From assembly GCA_002437285.1 (NCBI GenBank), contig DJOV01000105.1, positions 1 through 26,118 of the forward strand: a DNA stretch of 26,118 nucleotides, written 5' to 3'. The stretch's first letter is position 1; every line of letters begins with the position of its first letter. Of the stretch, positions 1-7,053 are shown one piece after another. Made by a program: the position numbers and the translations under genes. The notes under the pieces were generated by a model. It saw nothing but the letters and a program-made list of their open reading frames with translations. It had not been told where the DNA came from and made no database searches. Source of the stretch: Prevotella sp. UBA6429 (GTDB lineage Bacteria > Bacteroidota > Bacteroidia > Bacteroidales > Bacteroidaceae).

Positions 1-26
1 TTTTATATACATTGTCCGCTTTCTTC
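1..26 (-). repeat. Left copy of the window-end inverted repeat
   Basis: The first 26 bases, read on the minus strand, match positions 25928-25953 at 25 of 26 positions; the single difference is G versus A inside the TATATA-like part. Similarity stops sharply at base 26 and probably continues left of the window. The copies are in opposite orientation about 25.9 kb apart. The likely explanation is a dispersed intergenic element, part of which is cut off here. Confidence 0.7.
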
Positions 27-47
27 CGACTGATCATCCGATGGCCA

Positions 48-75
48 GAGGGAGGATTCCCTCGTGCGCTTTTTT
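48..75 (+). terminator. Possible terminator of a gene left of the window
   Basis: A six-base-pair stem (GAGGGA/TCCCTC, loop GGAT) is followed after six bases by a run of six T. The stem is short and the T-run is not adjacent, so this is a weak call. It would end a rightward gene outside the window. Bases 76-184 show no clear gene; the best -7-like match for the next gene is AATATTTG at 128-135 (7 of 8). Confidence 0.3.
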
Positions 76-184
76 GGAACATCAGCCTTGATAATACTCT
101 TTCCCCCTATATCGGGTGCACTCGGAAAATATTTGTGAAGAAAGTATAATAAACCTGCACTTGGCATCGTTATCCTTATAACAA

Positions 185-868
185 ATGAGACTAAAACACA
201 TGATGACCAATCCCTCAAGCGAATATCTGCAATCCATATCGCTGCTCAGCGAAGAAGACTATGTCGAAGACGGCATGACCGAAGCCGGCCGTGACCTGAA
301 GCGTTGCGTCGACTTCTGTGTGGCGCTCTTCTGCCTCATCGTCTTCTCGCCCCTGTTTCTCATCTGTTACATCGCCGTGCGGCGTGAGGACGGAGGTCCC
401 GCCATCTACAAGCAGGAGCGCATCGGACGCTACGGGCAGCCGTTCTACATCTACAAGTTTCGCAGCATGAAGATCAACGCCGAACAGGACGGGCCGCAGC
501 TCACCGCCCATGAGGACGACAACCGCCTGACGCGTGTCGGCCGCTTCCTGCGCGCCCACCACCTCGACGAGCTGCCCCAGCTCTACAATGTGCTCATCGG
601 CGACATGGCTTTCATCGGCCCGCGGCCGGAGCGCGAGTTCTATATCAAGCAGATCATGAAGCGCGACCCGCGCTACCAGAACCTCTACCAGATCCGTCCG
701 GGCGTCACCTCCTACGCCACGCTCTACAATGGCTACTGCGACACGCTGGAGAAGTTGCTCCGCCGCCTGGAGCTCGACCTCTACTACCTCGAGCACCGCA
801 GTTGGTGGTTTGAGGCGAAGATCCTCTTCATGACCTTCCTCAACATCGTGAAGGGCAAGAAGTTCTGA
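185..868 (+). CDS. Undecaprenyl-phosphate sugar phosphotransferase (bacterial sugar transferase family)
   Basis: This 227-residue enzyme belongs to the family that transfers a sugar-1-phosphate from a nucleotide sugar to undecaprenyl phosphate at the inner membrane, the first step in building a capsule, exopolysaccharide or O-antigen repeat unit. It shows one hydrophobic segment (about 43-65), the basic motif YKQERIG (75-81), YKFRSM (90-95), the catalytic-type HHLDELPQ (125-132), GPRPE (145-149) and RPGVT (171-175). It is the short form without the extra membrane helices of WbaP-type proteins. The N-terminus carries about 35 extra acidic residues before the usual RDLKR start. ATGs at 200 and 203 are possible alternative starts. 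The Wzi-type gene nearby, on the opposite strand, supports a capsule role. The sugar specificity cannot be read from the sequence. Confidence 0.9.
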   Translation: MRLKHMMTNPSSEYLQSISLLSEEDYVEDGMTEAGRDLKRCVDFCVALFCLIVFSPLFLICYIAVRREDGGPAIYKQERIGRYGQPFYIYKFRSMKINAEQDGPQLTAHEDDNRLTRVGRFLRAHHLDELPQLYNVLIGDMAFIGPRPEREFYIKQIMKRDPRYQNLYQIRPGVTSYATLYNGYCDTLEKLLRRLELDLYYLEHRSWWFEAKILFMTFLNIVKGKKF

Positions 869-914
869 CCCTCCCCACCCCACGCCCCGCACAAGCGGAG
901 CCTGCGCCCACAAG

Positions 915-961
915 CGCAACGCGCCCTGCCCCCCCTTACTCAGGAGGCAGGGCGCGTTGCG
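915..961. terminator. Bidirectional terminator hairpin
   Basis: A perfect 16-base-pair stem lies between two convergent genes: the arms are 915-930 and 946-961, with a 15-base loop. There is no long T-run on either side. Its position and symmetry suggest it ends transcription from both the sugar transferase and the lipocalin-like lipoprotein. Confidence 0.7.
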
Positions 962-981
962 TAGAGGCGTGCTGCCGTGGT

Positions 982-1422
982 TCAGAACTTGCGGAAGTGC
1001 AGGCGTATCATCTTGCCGCGCAGCACCATGCGGCTACCCGACAGGCGCTCCACCAGGAAGTGCTCGTCCAGCTCGTTGATGCCCAGGGGGCGCAGGGGGC
1101 TGACATCGGTCAGCAACGTGTCGGACACCTCGCGGTTGTTCACACGGGCATCGGAGAGCCACAGCGAGTCGGCCGTGTGCTGAAAGCGAAACATGTAGCC
1201 ATAAGAGGGAGCCTCATGCGTGTCGAGCACGTTGAGAAACTTGCCCTGCACACCCCAGAACACCTTGCTGTCCGTCATGTCGGCCGTGACACCCGTGGCC
1301 AGCGTGTCCACCTGGGCCAGTTGCCAGTAGCCGTCGAGGTTGCCATTGTCCGAGGTCTCTATGAGGTCGCCGCACGACGTGGCCAAGACGAGGCTGGCGG
1401 CCAGAAGAAAAATCTTTTTCAT
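982..1422 (-). CDS. Small lipoprotein with lipocalin-like domain
   Basis: A 146-residue predicted lipoprotein. A short signal peptide ends in a lipobox-like ATSC with Cys17 as the lipidation site. The mature part begins with DGYWQLAQVDTL and continues as alternating beta-strand sequence, resembling the small calycin/lipocalin-like proteins common in Bacteroidales; this family call is by pattern only. Its ATG overlaps the stop of the preceding Wzi-type gene (ATGA, 1419-1422), so the two are probably translationally coupled and may work together at the outer membrane. The residues after the Cys (GDLIETSD) are only mildly acidic, so the side of the outer membrane it faces is uncertain. A substrate or partner cannot be named. 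Confidence 0.75.
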   Translation of the reverse strand: MKKIFLLAASLVLATSCGDLIETSDNGNLDGYWQLAQVDTLATGVTADMTDSKVFWGVQGKFLNVLDTHEAPSYGYMFRFQHTADSLWLSDARVNNREVSDTLLTDVSPLRPLGINELDEHFLVERLSGSRMVLRGKMIRLHFRKF

Positions 1423-2990
1423 AAGTCGAATACTCCTGATTTAGAAATGGTGAGCTGAAAACCAGCGTTCGAGCCGAGGATGTGGCCGAAGTCCATGCCG
1501 TAGGCGCCGCGCACACGCCAGCCATGGGCCAACTGATAGCCTGCCTCCAGCATGAAGCTCACATTGTGATGCTTCTTGGTATAAGGTGTCACATAGGTGC
1601 CGAGGCCCTCCTGGTAGGTGGCCAGCACGCGATAGTCGAGTCGTTCGGTGGGCTGGCCGTCAAGTCCGAGGTGGAAAGCCATGAAGCGGTTGTCCTGGAA
1701 GCCTATGGTGCCGTCGTCATTGTAGACGGGAGACCGGTAGAGAGGGTTGCCGATGGCCTGTCCCCAGTGTTGCCACCCGGCATAGAGATAGTGGTTGTAG
1801 TAGTCGTCTCGTCCACCCACATGGTCGCTTCGGCCCGATGTGTGGTCGTGGTAGACGGGGCCGCTCTGATACTTGGTGTACAGGTACTCAAACACCACGC
1901 TACGCAGCCACGTGCCATACTTGAGGTTGAGCTCGGCCCCGAGCATCCAGTCCTTGAAGTCATAGAGGAAGAAGCGAGTCTTCTTCTTCTGGTTCCACGC
2001 ATCGCCCTCGCCATAGCCGTCGTAGTCGAGCTGGAACATCGACGAGAGGTCCTCGTAGTACTTGTCGGCATAGAGATGGACGGCCGTGTTGTCGCCATCA
2101 TAGTTGAGACGCACGAGCCAGCTGCCCACCACGTTGCCCTCCTTGTTGCGGTAGACCGTGCCCTCGCTGGGCTTGTCACCGCCGGCGGGGACGAGCGCAT
2201 GCCAGAAGCTCGAGAGGCCCTCGTCGTTCTCGATGACGCGCATGCCGCCACTGCCGTCGGGCACAAACGACTTGCCGCCAAACAGCGTGGCCTGCTCCAT
2301 GCCGAGCTCCAGCGACCAGGGGATGAAACGGTCTTCGCTGCCGATCTTCAGGTAGCCCGCCTTGCTGTGATAGAGCACGTGGTCGGCATACTTGCTCTTC
2401 CTGCCGGTGAACGAGTGCTGCCATCCGTCATCGGTCATCATGCCATAGGCGACATGGCCCTTGACCTGCAGCCAGCGTCCCAGAGCGGGGATGGTCCAGT
2501 AGCGGGGCAATGCCAGGCGCACCTGCGGCACGGGGCGGGCGTTGATGCCCAGCGTCTGCGAGCCGCTGCTCAGCCGGTTGTTCTTCAGTTCCATGGGTTC
2601 CTCCTTGGCGCCCACGGTGAGTGTGCCGTGAAGCCAGCGTCCCTCGACAAAGGCCTGTTGCACCACGACATGACTGGTGTAGTGGAGCGGCGCGGCCACA
2701 TCGACACCATAGCCCACGCCCCAGCGGCGGGCGGAGTCGTTGTTGAGCGGACGGATGGCCGAGGCGCGCACGTAGCCGTTGGTCTTGTCGAGCGACGACA
2801 GGCCGTATTTGTTGGCGTTGAGCCACAAGGGCGTCTTGCCTTTCGAGAACGAGCCTTGCGTCTCCGCCTCATAGTGGATGCCGTCGCCCAGGCGCAACTT
2901 GCCCGGCACGGCGTCATACTGCCAGGCATACTGCGCCAGCAGAGGGGCTGCCGACAACAGGGACGCGAGGATTAGGATGGGTCGTTTCAT
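1419..2990 (-). CDS. Capsule assembly Wzi family outer-membrane protein
   Basis: A 523-residue predicted beta-barrel. Residues 1-20 form a signal peptide (MKRPILILASLLSAAPLLAQ). After it comes the pattern typical of Bacteroidales Wzi-family proteins, with YEAETQGSF followed by PLWLNANKYGLSSLD and NGYVRA. The rest is rich in aromatic, alternating beta-strands (for example FFLYDFKDWMLGAELNLKYG and LYAGWQHWGQAIGNPLY). In other bacteria Wzi is an outer-membrane lectin that helps anchor capsule on the surface. The start was set at 2990 because the signal peptide begins there; upstream in-frame codons run into the promoter. A -7 box lies 60 bases upstream (3051-3058). The gene is coupled to the lipocalin-like lipoprotein downstream. 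No matching Wza or Wzc is visible in the window, so the capsule role rests on family identity and the nearby sugar transferase. Confidence 0.85.
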   Translation of the reverse strand: MKRPILILASLLSAAPLLAQYAWQYDAVPGKLRLGDGIHYEAETQGSFSKGKTPLWLNANKYGLSSLDKTNGYVRASAIRPLNNDSARRWGVGYGVDVAAPLHYTSHVVVQQAFVEGRWLHGTLTVGAKEEPMELKNNRLSSGSQTLGINARPVPQVRLALPRYWTIPALGRWLQVKGHVAYGMMTDDGWQHSFTGRKSKYADHVLYHSKAGYLKIGSEDRFIPWSLELGMEQATLFGGKSFVPDGSGGMRVIENDEGLSSFWHALVPAGGDKPSEGTVYRNKEGNVVGSWLVRLNYDGDNTAVHLYADKYYEDLSSMFQLDYDGYGEGDAWNQKKKTRFFLYDFKDWMLGAELNLKYGTWLRSVVFEYLYTKYQSGPVYHDHTSGRSDHVGGRDDYYNHYLYAGWQHWGQAIGNPLYRSPVYNDDGTIGFQDNRFMAFHLGLDGQPTERLDYRVLATYQEGLGTYVTPYTKKHHNVSFMLEAGYQLAHGWRVRGAYGMDFGHILGSNAGFQLTISKSGVFDL

Positions 2991-3050
2991 CTGTTGTTGA
3001 TTTCTGGGTTCGGGTGGGAGGCTTATGTCCCCACCTAATATATATAAGTG

Positions 3051-3079
3051 CAAAGATACATCATTTTCATGAGGGCAAA
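3051..3079 (-). promoter_or_regulatory. Promoter of the Wzi-type gene
   Basis: On the minus strand TATCTTTG (3051-3058) matches the Bacteroidetes -7 consensus TAnnTTTG exactly and continues as TTTGCA. TTTG at 3076-3079 could be the -33 box; the spacing of 17 is slightly short. The predicted leader is about 55 bases. Confidence 0.6.
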
Positions 3080-3089
3080 GGCCTTACGG

Positions 3090-3140
3090 CCCACAAAATG
3101 TGGGCGGGCATAGGGATTTTCCCTCCCGATGTAGGGAAAA
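3090..3140. promoter_or_regulatory. Two small hairpins in the divergent intergenic region
   Basis: CCCACA/TGTGGG (3090-3104, three-base loop) and TTTTCCCT/AGGGAAAA (3117-3140, eight-base loop) lie side by side between the two divergent promoters. They could be operator dyads or terminate stray transcription. Neither is tied to a known regulator. Confidence 0.35.
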
Positions 3141-3144
3141 ACCT

Positions 3145-3175
3145 TTTGCGAGCCCAGATTATTGGCGTATTTTTG
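3145..3175 (+). promoter_or_regulatory. Promoter of the RTFG-repeat protein gene
   Basis: TTTG (3145-3148), 19 bases, then TATTTTTG (3168-3175): a textbook Bacteroidetes housekeeping promoter with both boxes and correct spacing. The predicted leader is about 55 bases. Confidence 0.8.
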
Positions 3176-3237
3176 CAACGTGAAAAGATGAAGGAACATA
3201 TCCTTCCAAACATGTCGAACCTCTAATAGTCAGAGAT

Positions 3238-4191
3238 ATGAAAAAGTTTATGTTATCGCTTGTTGCACTGATCACAATGACAGTCCAGGCATCAGCCATG
3301 AGTTATGAGCAAGCTCGCGACCAAGCTCTCTTTCTCACCGACAAGATGGCATACGAACTCAACCTCACCGACGACCAGTATGAGGCCGCCTACGAGATCA
3401 ACCTCGATTACCTGATGGGCATCAACAGCCGCAATGACCTCTACGGCAACTATTGGACGCAGCGCAATCTCGACTTGAGCTACATCCTGCTTGACTGGCA
3501 GTACCGTGCCTTCGTGGATGCCGCCTACTTCTATCGCCCCCTCTATTGGGACGCAGGCTTCTGGCACTTCCGCATCTATGCACGTTATCCTCACCGCGAC
3601 TACTTCTACTTCGGTCGCCCGGCGTTCTACGTGAGCTATCGCGGTGGCCACAGCTGGCGGATGAACGGTGGCGCCAGTTGGTATCATGGCCGCACATGGG
3701 GTGGCCCGCGCCCCGACGGCGGACGACGCATGGGCATGCGCGACGGCTTTGACCGCGGCGACTTCGGCCGGGGACAGCAGCTTGCCGACAACCATGGCAC
3801 ACGCCAGTTTGGCAACGGCACACGCTTCGGCAGCAACCCGTCGAACGGCGGACAGCGCACCTTCGGCAACGGACAGCGCACCACGCAGACCCCCAACGGC
3901 CCGTCACGCACCTTCGGTGGCACCACACGCCAGAGCAGCACGCGCACCACAGTGACGCAGCCCGGCAACGGACAGCGTACCTTCGGCCGCGGCAACAACA
4001 CAACGACATCGCCCAGCCGCACCTTCTCGCCCAGCAACGGCCAGCGCACCTTCGGGGGCAGCGCACGGCAGTCGGCTCCCACACGCAGCTTCAGCGCACC
4101 CAGCCAGCCAAGCGGCTCATCAAGAAGCTTCGGCGGCGGCAACAACAGCGGCGCCACGCGCTCCACTGGCGGCCACTTTGGCAGAAGATAA
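3238..4191 (+). CDS. Secreted RTFG-repeat protein of unknown function
   Basis: A 317-residue exported protein whose family I cannot name. A signal peptide (about 1-20, ending QASA) precedes a domain of about 130 residues unusually rich in Tyr, Phe, Trp and Arg (for example YFYFGRPAFYVSYRGG). It contains ELNLTDDQYEAAYEINLDYL, loosely recalling the LTxxQ helices of CpxP/Spy-type periplasmic proteins. From about residue 140 it is low-complexity, Gly/Arg/Asn/Ser/Thr-rich, with a degenerate repeat NGQRTFG/PSRTFGG occurring at least seven times and ending GGHFGRR. Such a basic, disordered tail suggests contact with the cell wall, polysaccharide or nucleic acid, but that is inference. It has its own strong promoter and a hairpin downstream, so it is probably transcribed alone. 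Confidence 0.8.
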   Translation: MKKFMLSLVALITMTVQASAMSYEQARDQALFLTDKMAYELNLTDDQYEAAYEINLDYLMGINSRNDLYGNYWTQRNLDLSYILLDWQYRAFVDAAYFYRPLYWDAGFWHFRIYARYPHRDYFYFGRPAFYVSYRGGHSWRMNGGASWYHGRTWGGPRPDGGRRMGMRDGFDRGDFGRGQQLADNHGTRQFGNGTRFGSNPSNGGQRTFGNGQRTTQTPNGPSRTFGGTTRQSSTRTTVTQPGNGQRTFGRGNNTTTSPSRTFSPSNGQRTFGGSARQSAPTRSFSAPSQPSGSSRSFGGGNNSGATRSTGGHFGRR

Positions 4192-4214
4192 CAACAAAGC
4201 TTCAATAACGATTC

Positions 4215-4239
4215 TGTTGGGGCTTTAGGCTCCCCAACA
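4215..4239. terminator. Hairpin after the RTFG-repeat gene
   Basis: TGTTGGGG pairs with CCCCAACA (arms 4215-4222 and 4232-4239) 24 bases after the stop codon. There is no T-run, so termination is uncertain; it may instead stabilise the 3' end. Confidence 0.4.
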
Positions 4240-4287
4240 ACCCTGAGATTGGTTCAGGATAACAACAACTAGAGAGTAATAAAGGCG

Positions 4288-4321
4288 AAGGGCTGTCCAC
4301 AAAGCATTGTGGGCAGCCCTT
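4288..4321. terminator. Bidirectional terminator between convergent genes
   Basis: A 14-base-pair stem with one G-T pair (arms 4288-4301 and 4308-4321, loop AAGCAT) lies between the RTFG-repeat gene and the convergent phosphatase gene. T-rich sequence follows on both strands. Confidence 0.75.
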
Positions 4322-4355
4322 TCATCATTTGTCGGGACAAGAAGTCCAGTTTGGC

Positions 4356-4862
4356 TCAGAGTTTCAGCAGGCGCACCTCGGCATTGGTCATCTTCTGTAT
4401 CTCGTTCATGGGCTTGCCGAAGTAGACACTCTGTATGGCTTTGTTGACTATGCCGTGGCCCACGGCGAGCACGGTCTGGTTGGGGTAGTTGGCCTTCACC
4501 CAGTCCAGGAAGTCGCTCGCCCGCTCCTTGAGATGCTCCAAGCTCTCTATGTCGTCGGGCCACGTCAGCCCCTTCAGGTCAGGAATGAACTTGCCCGTGA
4601 AACTACCCCAGTCGCGCTCACGCAGCAACGGAGTGGTCACCACAGGCTTGCCGTGGGGTGCGGCTATGATCTCACACGTCTCCACGGCACGGCGCAGGTC
4701 GCTCGCCACAAAAGCGTCGATGGGCTCACGGCTCATCTTGTCACGCACAGTGCGGGCCTGCTCACGGCCCGTCTCGTTGAGTTCCCCTTGGGTCTGCCCC
4801 TGCAGGATCTGGGCTTTGTTGTCCACGGTCTCGCCGTGGCGCACTAAATACAATGTGGTCAT
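4356..4862 (-). CDS. Histidine phosphatase family protein (phosphoglycerate-mutase-like)
   Basis: A 168-residue cytoplasmic enzyme of the histidine phosphatase superfamily, which removes phosphate from small molecules or proteins through a phospho-histidine intermediate. The signature LVRHGE carries the nucleophile His9, and ASDLRRAVETCE and LRERDWGSF supply the usual Arg and acid. The second catalytic His is in AVGHG. The closest general match is the small branch that includes alpha-ribazole phosphatase and broad-specificity phosphatases; the real substrate cannot be decided. The start at 4862 (MTTLYLVRHGE) is set by the conserved N-terminus; an upstream in-frame extension lacks family similarity. 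No exact -7 box is visible upstream. It diverges from the DUF308 gene. Confidence 0.88.
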   Translation of the reverse strand: MTTLYLVRHGETVDNKAQILQGQTQGELNETGREQARTVRDKMSREPIDAFVASDLRRAVETCEIIAAPHGKPVVTTPLLRERDWGSFTGKFIPDLKGLTWPDDIESLEHLKERASDFLDWVKANYPNQTVLAVGHGIVNKAIQSVYFGKPMNEIQKMTNAEVRLLKL

Positions 4863-4944
4863 AAAATATTCCTCATTAAGATTTTTTCGCACACTTGCCT
4901 CGCAAAAACAAATCTGCAAGCAAGCGTCAGTTCCAACTTTTTAT

Positions 4945-4952
4945 TAACTTTG
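4945..4952 (+). promoter_or_regulatory. -7 box upstream of the DUF308 gene
   Basis: TAACTTTG matches TAnnTTTG exactly but ends only four bases before the ATG at 4957, so the transcript would be nearly leaderless. No TTTG is seen at the expected -33 distance. Confidence 0.45.
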
Positions 4953-4956
4953 CGGC

Positions 4957-5607
4957 ATGAAAGTATTTCAAAGCAGCATCTTCAGGGCCATCTGCGCCAT
5001 CGTCGTGGGAGCCCTACTTGTCAAGTATCGTGAGCAGACGGTGACGTGGATCACCATCGCCATCGGTGTCATGTTCTTCGTCTCGGGTGTCATCAGCGTG
5101 GTGGCCTACCTGTCCTCCAAGCGGCAAGCCACCGCCAACGGCATAGACATCTACGACGCCAACGGCAACAAGCTGACCCGCCCCATGCCCCCCTTCCCCA
5201 TCGTGGGGGTCGGCTCCATCATCCTGGGCGCTTTGCTTGCCCTGCTTCCCGACGCGTTTGTCAACGGCCTGATGGTCATCTTGTCGGCCATCCTGATTCT
5301 CGGTGCGCTCAACCTGTTCTTCAACCTGGCGGTTGCCGCCAAGTTCTCACGCATCGGGTATGTGTGGTGGGTGTTTCCTGTCATCATCTTCCTCGTGGGC
5401 ATCGTGGCCCTGGTGAAACCCAGCGTCATCGCCTCCGCGCCGCTGTTCATCATCGGTTGGGGCATGATGGCCTATGGGATGATCGACTTGGTCGACGCCA
5501 TCAAGATACACCAGTGCCGCAAGGCTTTTGAGAGGTCTCAGCAAGCCCGACAAGACGACGGAACCCTTGTGGCGGAGGAGATCACCGACGAGCATACGGA
5601 GCAATAG
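4957..5607 (+). CDS. DUF308/HdeD-like membrane protein
   Basis: A 216-residue inner-membrane protein with six predicted helices in three pairs (about 7-52, 73-128 and 134-185), the layout of the DUF308 family that includes HdeD. A short hydrophilic insert (about 52-72) and a charged C-terminal tail (about 186-216) frame the membrane part. HdeD is linked to acid resistance in Escherichia coli; in Bacteroidales the function of this family is not established. The gene stands alone: divergent from the phosphatase, with a strong hairpin terminator 14 bases after its stop. Confidence 0.82.
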   Translation: MKVFQSSIFRAICAIVVGALLVKYREQTVTWITIAIGVMFFVSGVISVVAYLSSKRQATANGIDIYDANGNKLTRPMPPFPIVGVGSIILGALLALLPDAFVNGLMVILSAILILGALNLFFNLAVAAKFSRIGYVWWVFPVIIFLVGIVALVKPSVIASAPLFIIGWGMMAYGMIDLVDAIKIHQCRKAFERSQQARQDDGTLVAEEITDEHTEQ

Positions 5608-5620
5608 CGTCCCAAGTACT

Positions 5621-5666
5621 CCAAAGGCCCAAAAGTATCCTGGCACGGATGCTTTTGGGCCTTTGG
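5621..5666. terminator. Bidirectional terminator, 20-bp stem
   Basis: The arms 5621-5640 and 5647-5666 pair over 20 bases with a single G-T pair and a six-base loop (TGGCAC). The hairpin lies between the DUF308 gene and the convergent uridine kinase gene and can serve both. It is the strongest hairpin in the window. Confidence 0.85.
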
Positions 5667-5741
5667 CATGTGTTGCCGATGCTGCGCCTCGTCTCCCTGG
5701 CCTCACACTGACAGGCCCGCCTACTCTTCCGTGGGCTTCGC

Positions 5742-6371
5742 CTATTCCCCTGTGGGGATGAGCGTCTTGATGTAGTTGGTAAGCATGCCGATGCCCTTGA
5801 CGTTTTCCCCGCCCTGCGGAATGATCACGTCAGCATAGCGCTTGGTGGGCTCGATGAACTGCTCGTGCATGGGCTTGAGCACCTCCAGGTAGCGGTCGAC
5901 AACCATCGACACCGTGCGACCGCGGTCGATGGTATCGCGCTGTATGTTGCGGATCAGGCGCTCGTCGGGGTCGCAATCCACAAAGATTTTCAGGTCCATG
6001 ATGTCGCGCAGGCGCTTGTTGATGAGCGTCATGATGCCCTCGATGATGATGACTGGCTTCGGATCCACATGGACGGTCTCCGGCAGGCGGTTGCTGAGGA
6101 TGTAGGAATAGGTGGGCTGCTCGATGGCGTGGCCCGCGCGCAACTCATTGACCTGCTTGATGAGCAACTTCCAGTCGAACGCGTCGGGATGGTCGAAGTT
6201 GATGGCCTTGCGCTCATCGGGCGTCAAGCCCGTGGTGTCATTGTAGTAACTGTCGAGCGGAACGACGGCCACATAGTGAGGCGGCAAGGCCTCCACAATT
6301 TTCTTCACGACCGTGGTCTTGCCCGACCCCGTGCCACCGGCTATGCCGATGATGGTCACTTTATTTTCCAT
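5742..6371 (-). CDS. udk: Uridine kinase
   Basis: A 209-residue cytoplasmic enzyme that phosphorylates uridine and cytidine to UMP and CMP, the entry step of pyrimidine nucleoside salvage. It shows the P-loop GGTGSGKTT (12-20), DSYYND (40-45), NFDHPDAFDW (58-67), the EGI segment (111-113) and the lid RDTIDRGR. The length is normal for Udk. It is the last gene of a leftward run, 39 bases after the DNA-glycosylase-like gene and downstream of the secreted nuclease. This couples nucleoside salvage to extracellular nucleic-acid breakdown in the proposed system. The function call is firm; the link to the nuclease is inferred from gene order. Confidence 0.95.
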   Translation of the reverse strand: MENKVTIIGIAGGTGSGKTTVVKKIVEALPPHYVAVVPLDSYYNDTTGLTPDERKAINFDHPDAFDWKLLIKQVNELRAGHAIEQPTYSYILSNRLPETVHVDPKPVIIIEGIMTLINKRLRDIMDLKIFVDCDPDERLIRNIQRDTIDRGRTVSMVVDRYLEVLKPMHEQFIEPTKRYADVIIPQGGENVKGIGMLTNYIKTLIPTGE

Positions 6372-6410
6372 TTCTTACGTGTTTTCTTGTTTTATGAGAG
6401 TATCGGGGCA

Positions 6411-7043
6411 TCATCGTGTCATGAGCCCCAAGTCTTCGAACATTTGCTTGTAATAAGCCGTCTTCTGCTCCAGCCGCATGGGGAAGGCACGGCTCGAACT
6501 GGGCTGACGGTAGAGGCTGACAGTCCGCCCTTCGAAAGCGAAGTCGCGATGGTCGCCCATCCGCATCTTGCGGGCGTCGATGCCATAGTGGCTGGTAAAC
6601 AGGTTGGTGGCCAGTTGGCCCGCTGCCACCACGCCCCTACACTGCGGCAAGGCGCGCAACAGCGCGTCGAGGTCAGCCCGCTCCACCACCTCAAGGTCCT
6701 TGTCGGAGGCCGTCCCCGTGGTGCGGCGCACCCGGCGGCACGTGTCGTAGATGGCGATGCCCACCTCCGCCAGGAAGCTCTTCAGTTCATCCAGGCGGTA
6801 GGTCTTATGTGCCTCGTCCACAAACCGCATCTTGTCGCCGAAGAAGCTCAGCCCCATGATGCGCCACATGTCATTGGTGTAATTGGGATAATACCAGTCC
6901 ATGCACCAGCGCTTGGGTGCCGGTGGGAATGTGCCCAGCATGAGCAGACGCGCGTTGGGCGGCAGGAAAGGCTCAAAGGGATGGGTCTCCACTGGAGCCT
7001 CACCCCCCGACGGCAATGTGTCGATGGGCTTGTTTTCCATCAA
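6411..7043 (-). CDS. Uracil-DNA glycosylase superfamily protein
   Basis: A 210-residue protein with the layout of the uracil/hypoxanthine-DNA glycosylase superfamily. A first motif LMLGTFPP (34-41) replaces the classic GQDPY or GEAPG. YYPNYTNDMWRIMG (51-64) recalls the YYAHPxNxFW pattern of DNA-deoxyinosine-type glycosylases, and LYRQPSSSRAFP (177-188) fits the position of the closing SPS loop. Such enzymes remove damaged bases from DNA. The usual catalytic residues are not all recognisable, so substrate and even activity are open. Two Met codons occur at the start (7043 and 7040). It begins ten bases after the nuclease gene, so it is co-transcribed with it. Confidence 0.75.
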   Translation of the reverse strand: MMENKPIDTLPSGGEAPVETHPFEPFLPPNARLLMLGTFPPAPKRWCMDWYYPNYTNDMWRIMGLSFFGDKMRFVDEAHKTYRLDELKSFLAEVGIAIYDTCRRVRRTTGTASDKDLEVVERADLDALLRALPQCRGVVAAGQLATNLFTSHYGIDARKMRMGDHRDFAFEGRTVSLYRQPSSSRAFPMRLEQKTAYYKQMFEDLGLMTR

Positions 7044-7053
7044 TGGTGCGGGC

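Noticed and set aside
3..218. Short minus-strand reading frame at the left edge
   Set aside because: It overlaps the repeat and the start of the sugar transferase, with no family resemblance and no promoter.
1482..2975. Open reading frame of 497 codons antisense to the Wzi-type gene
   Set aside because: The sequence is low in aromatic residues, rich in Val/Ala/His/Arg and shows no motif; it is the mirror of codon bias in a clear gene with a signal peptide and promoter.
3014..3226. Short plus-strand reading frame between Wzi and the RTFG gene
   Set aside because: It spans two promoters and two hairpins on the way; more likely regulatory DNA.
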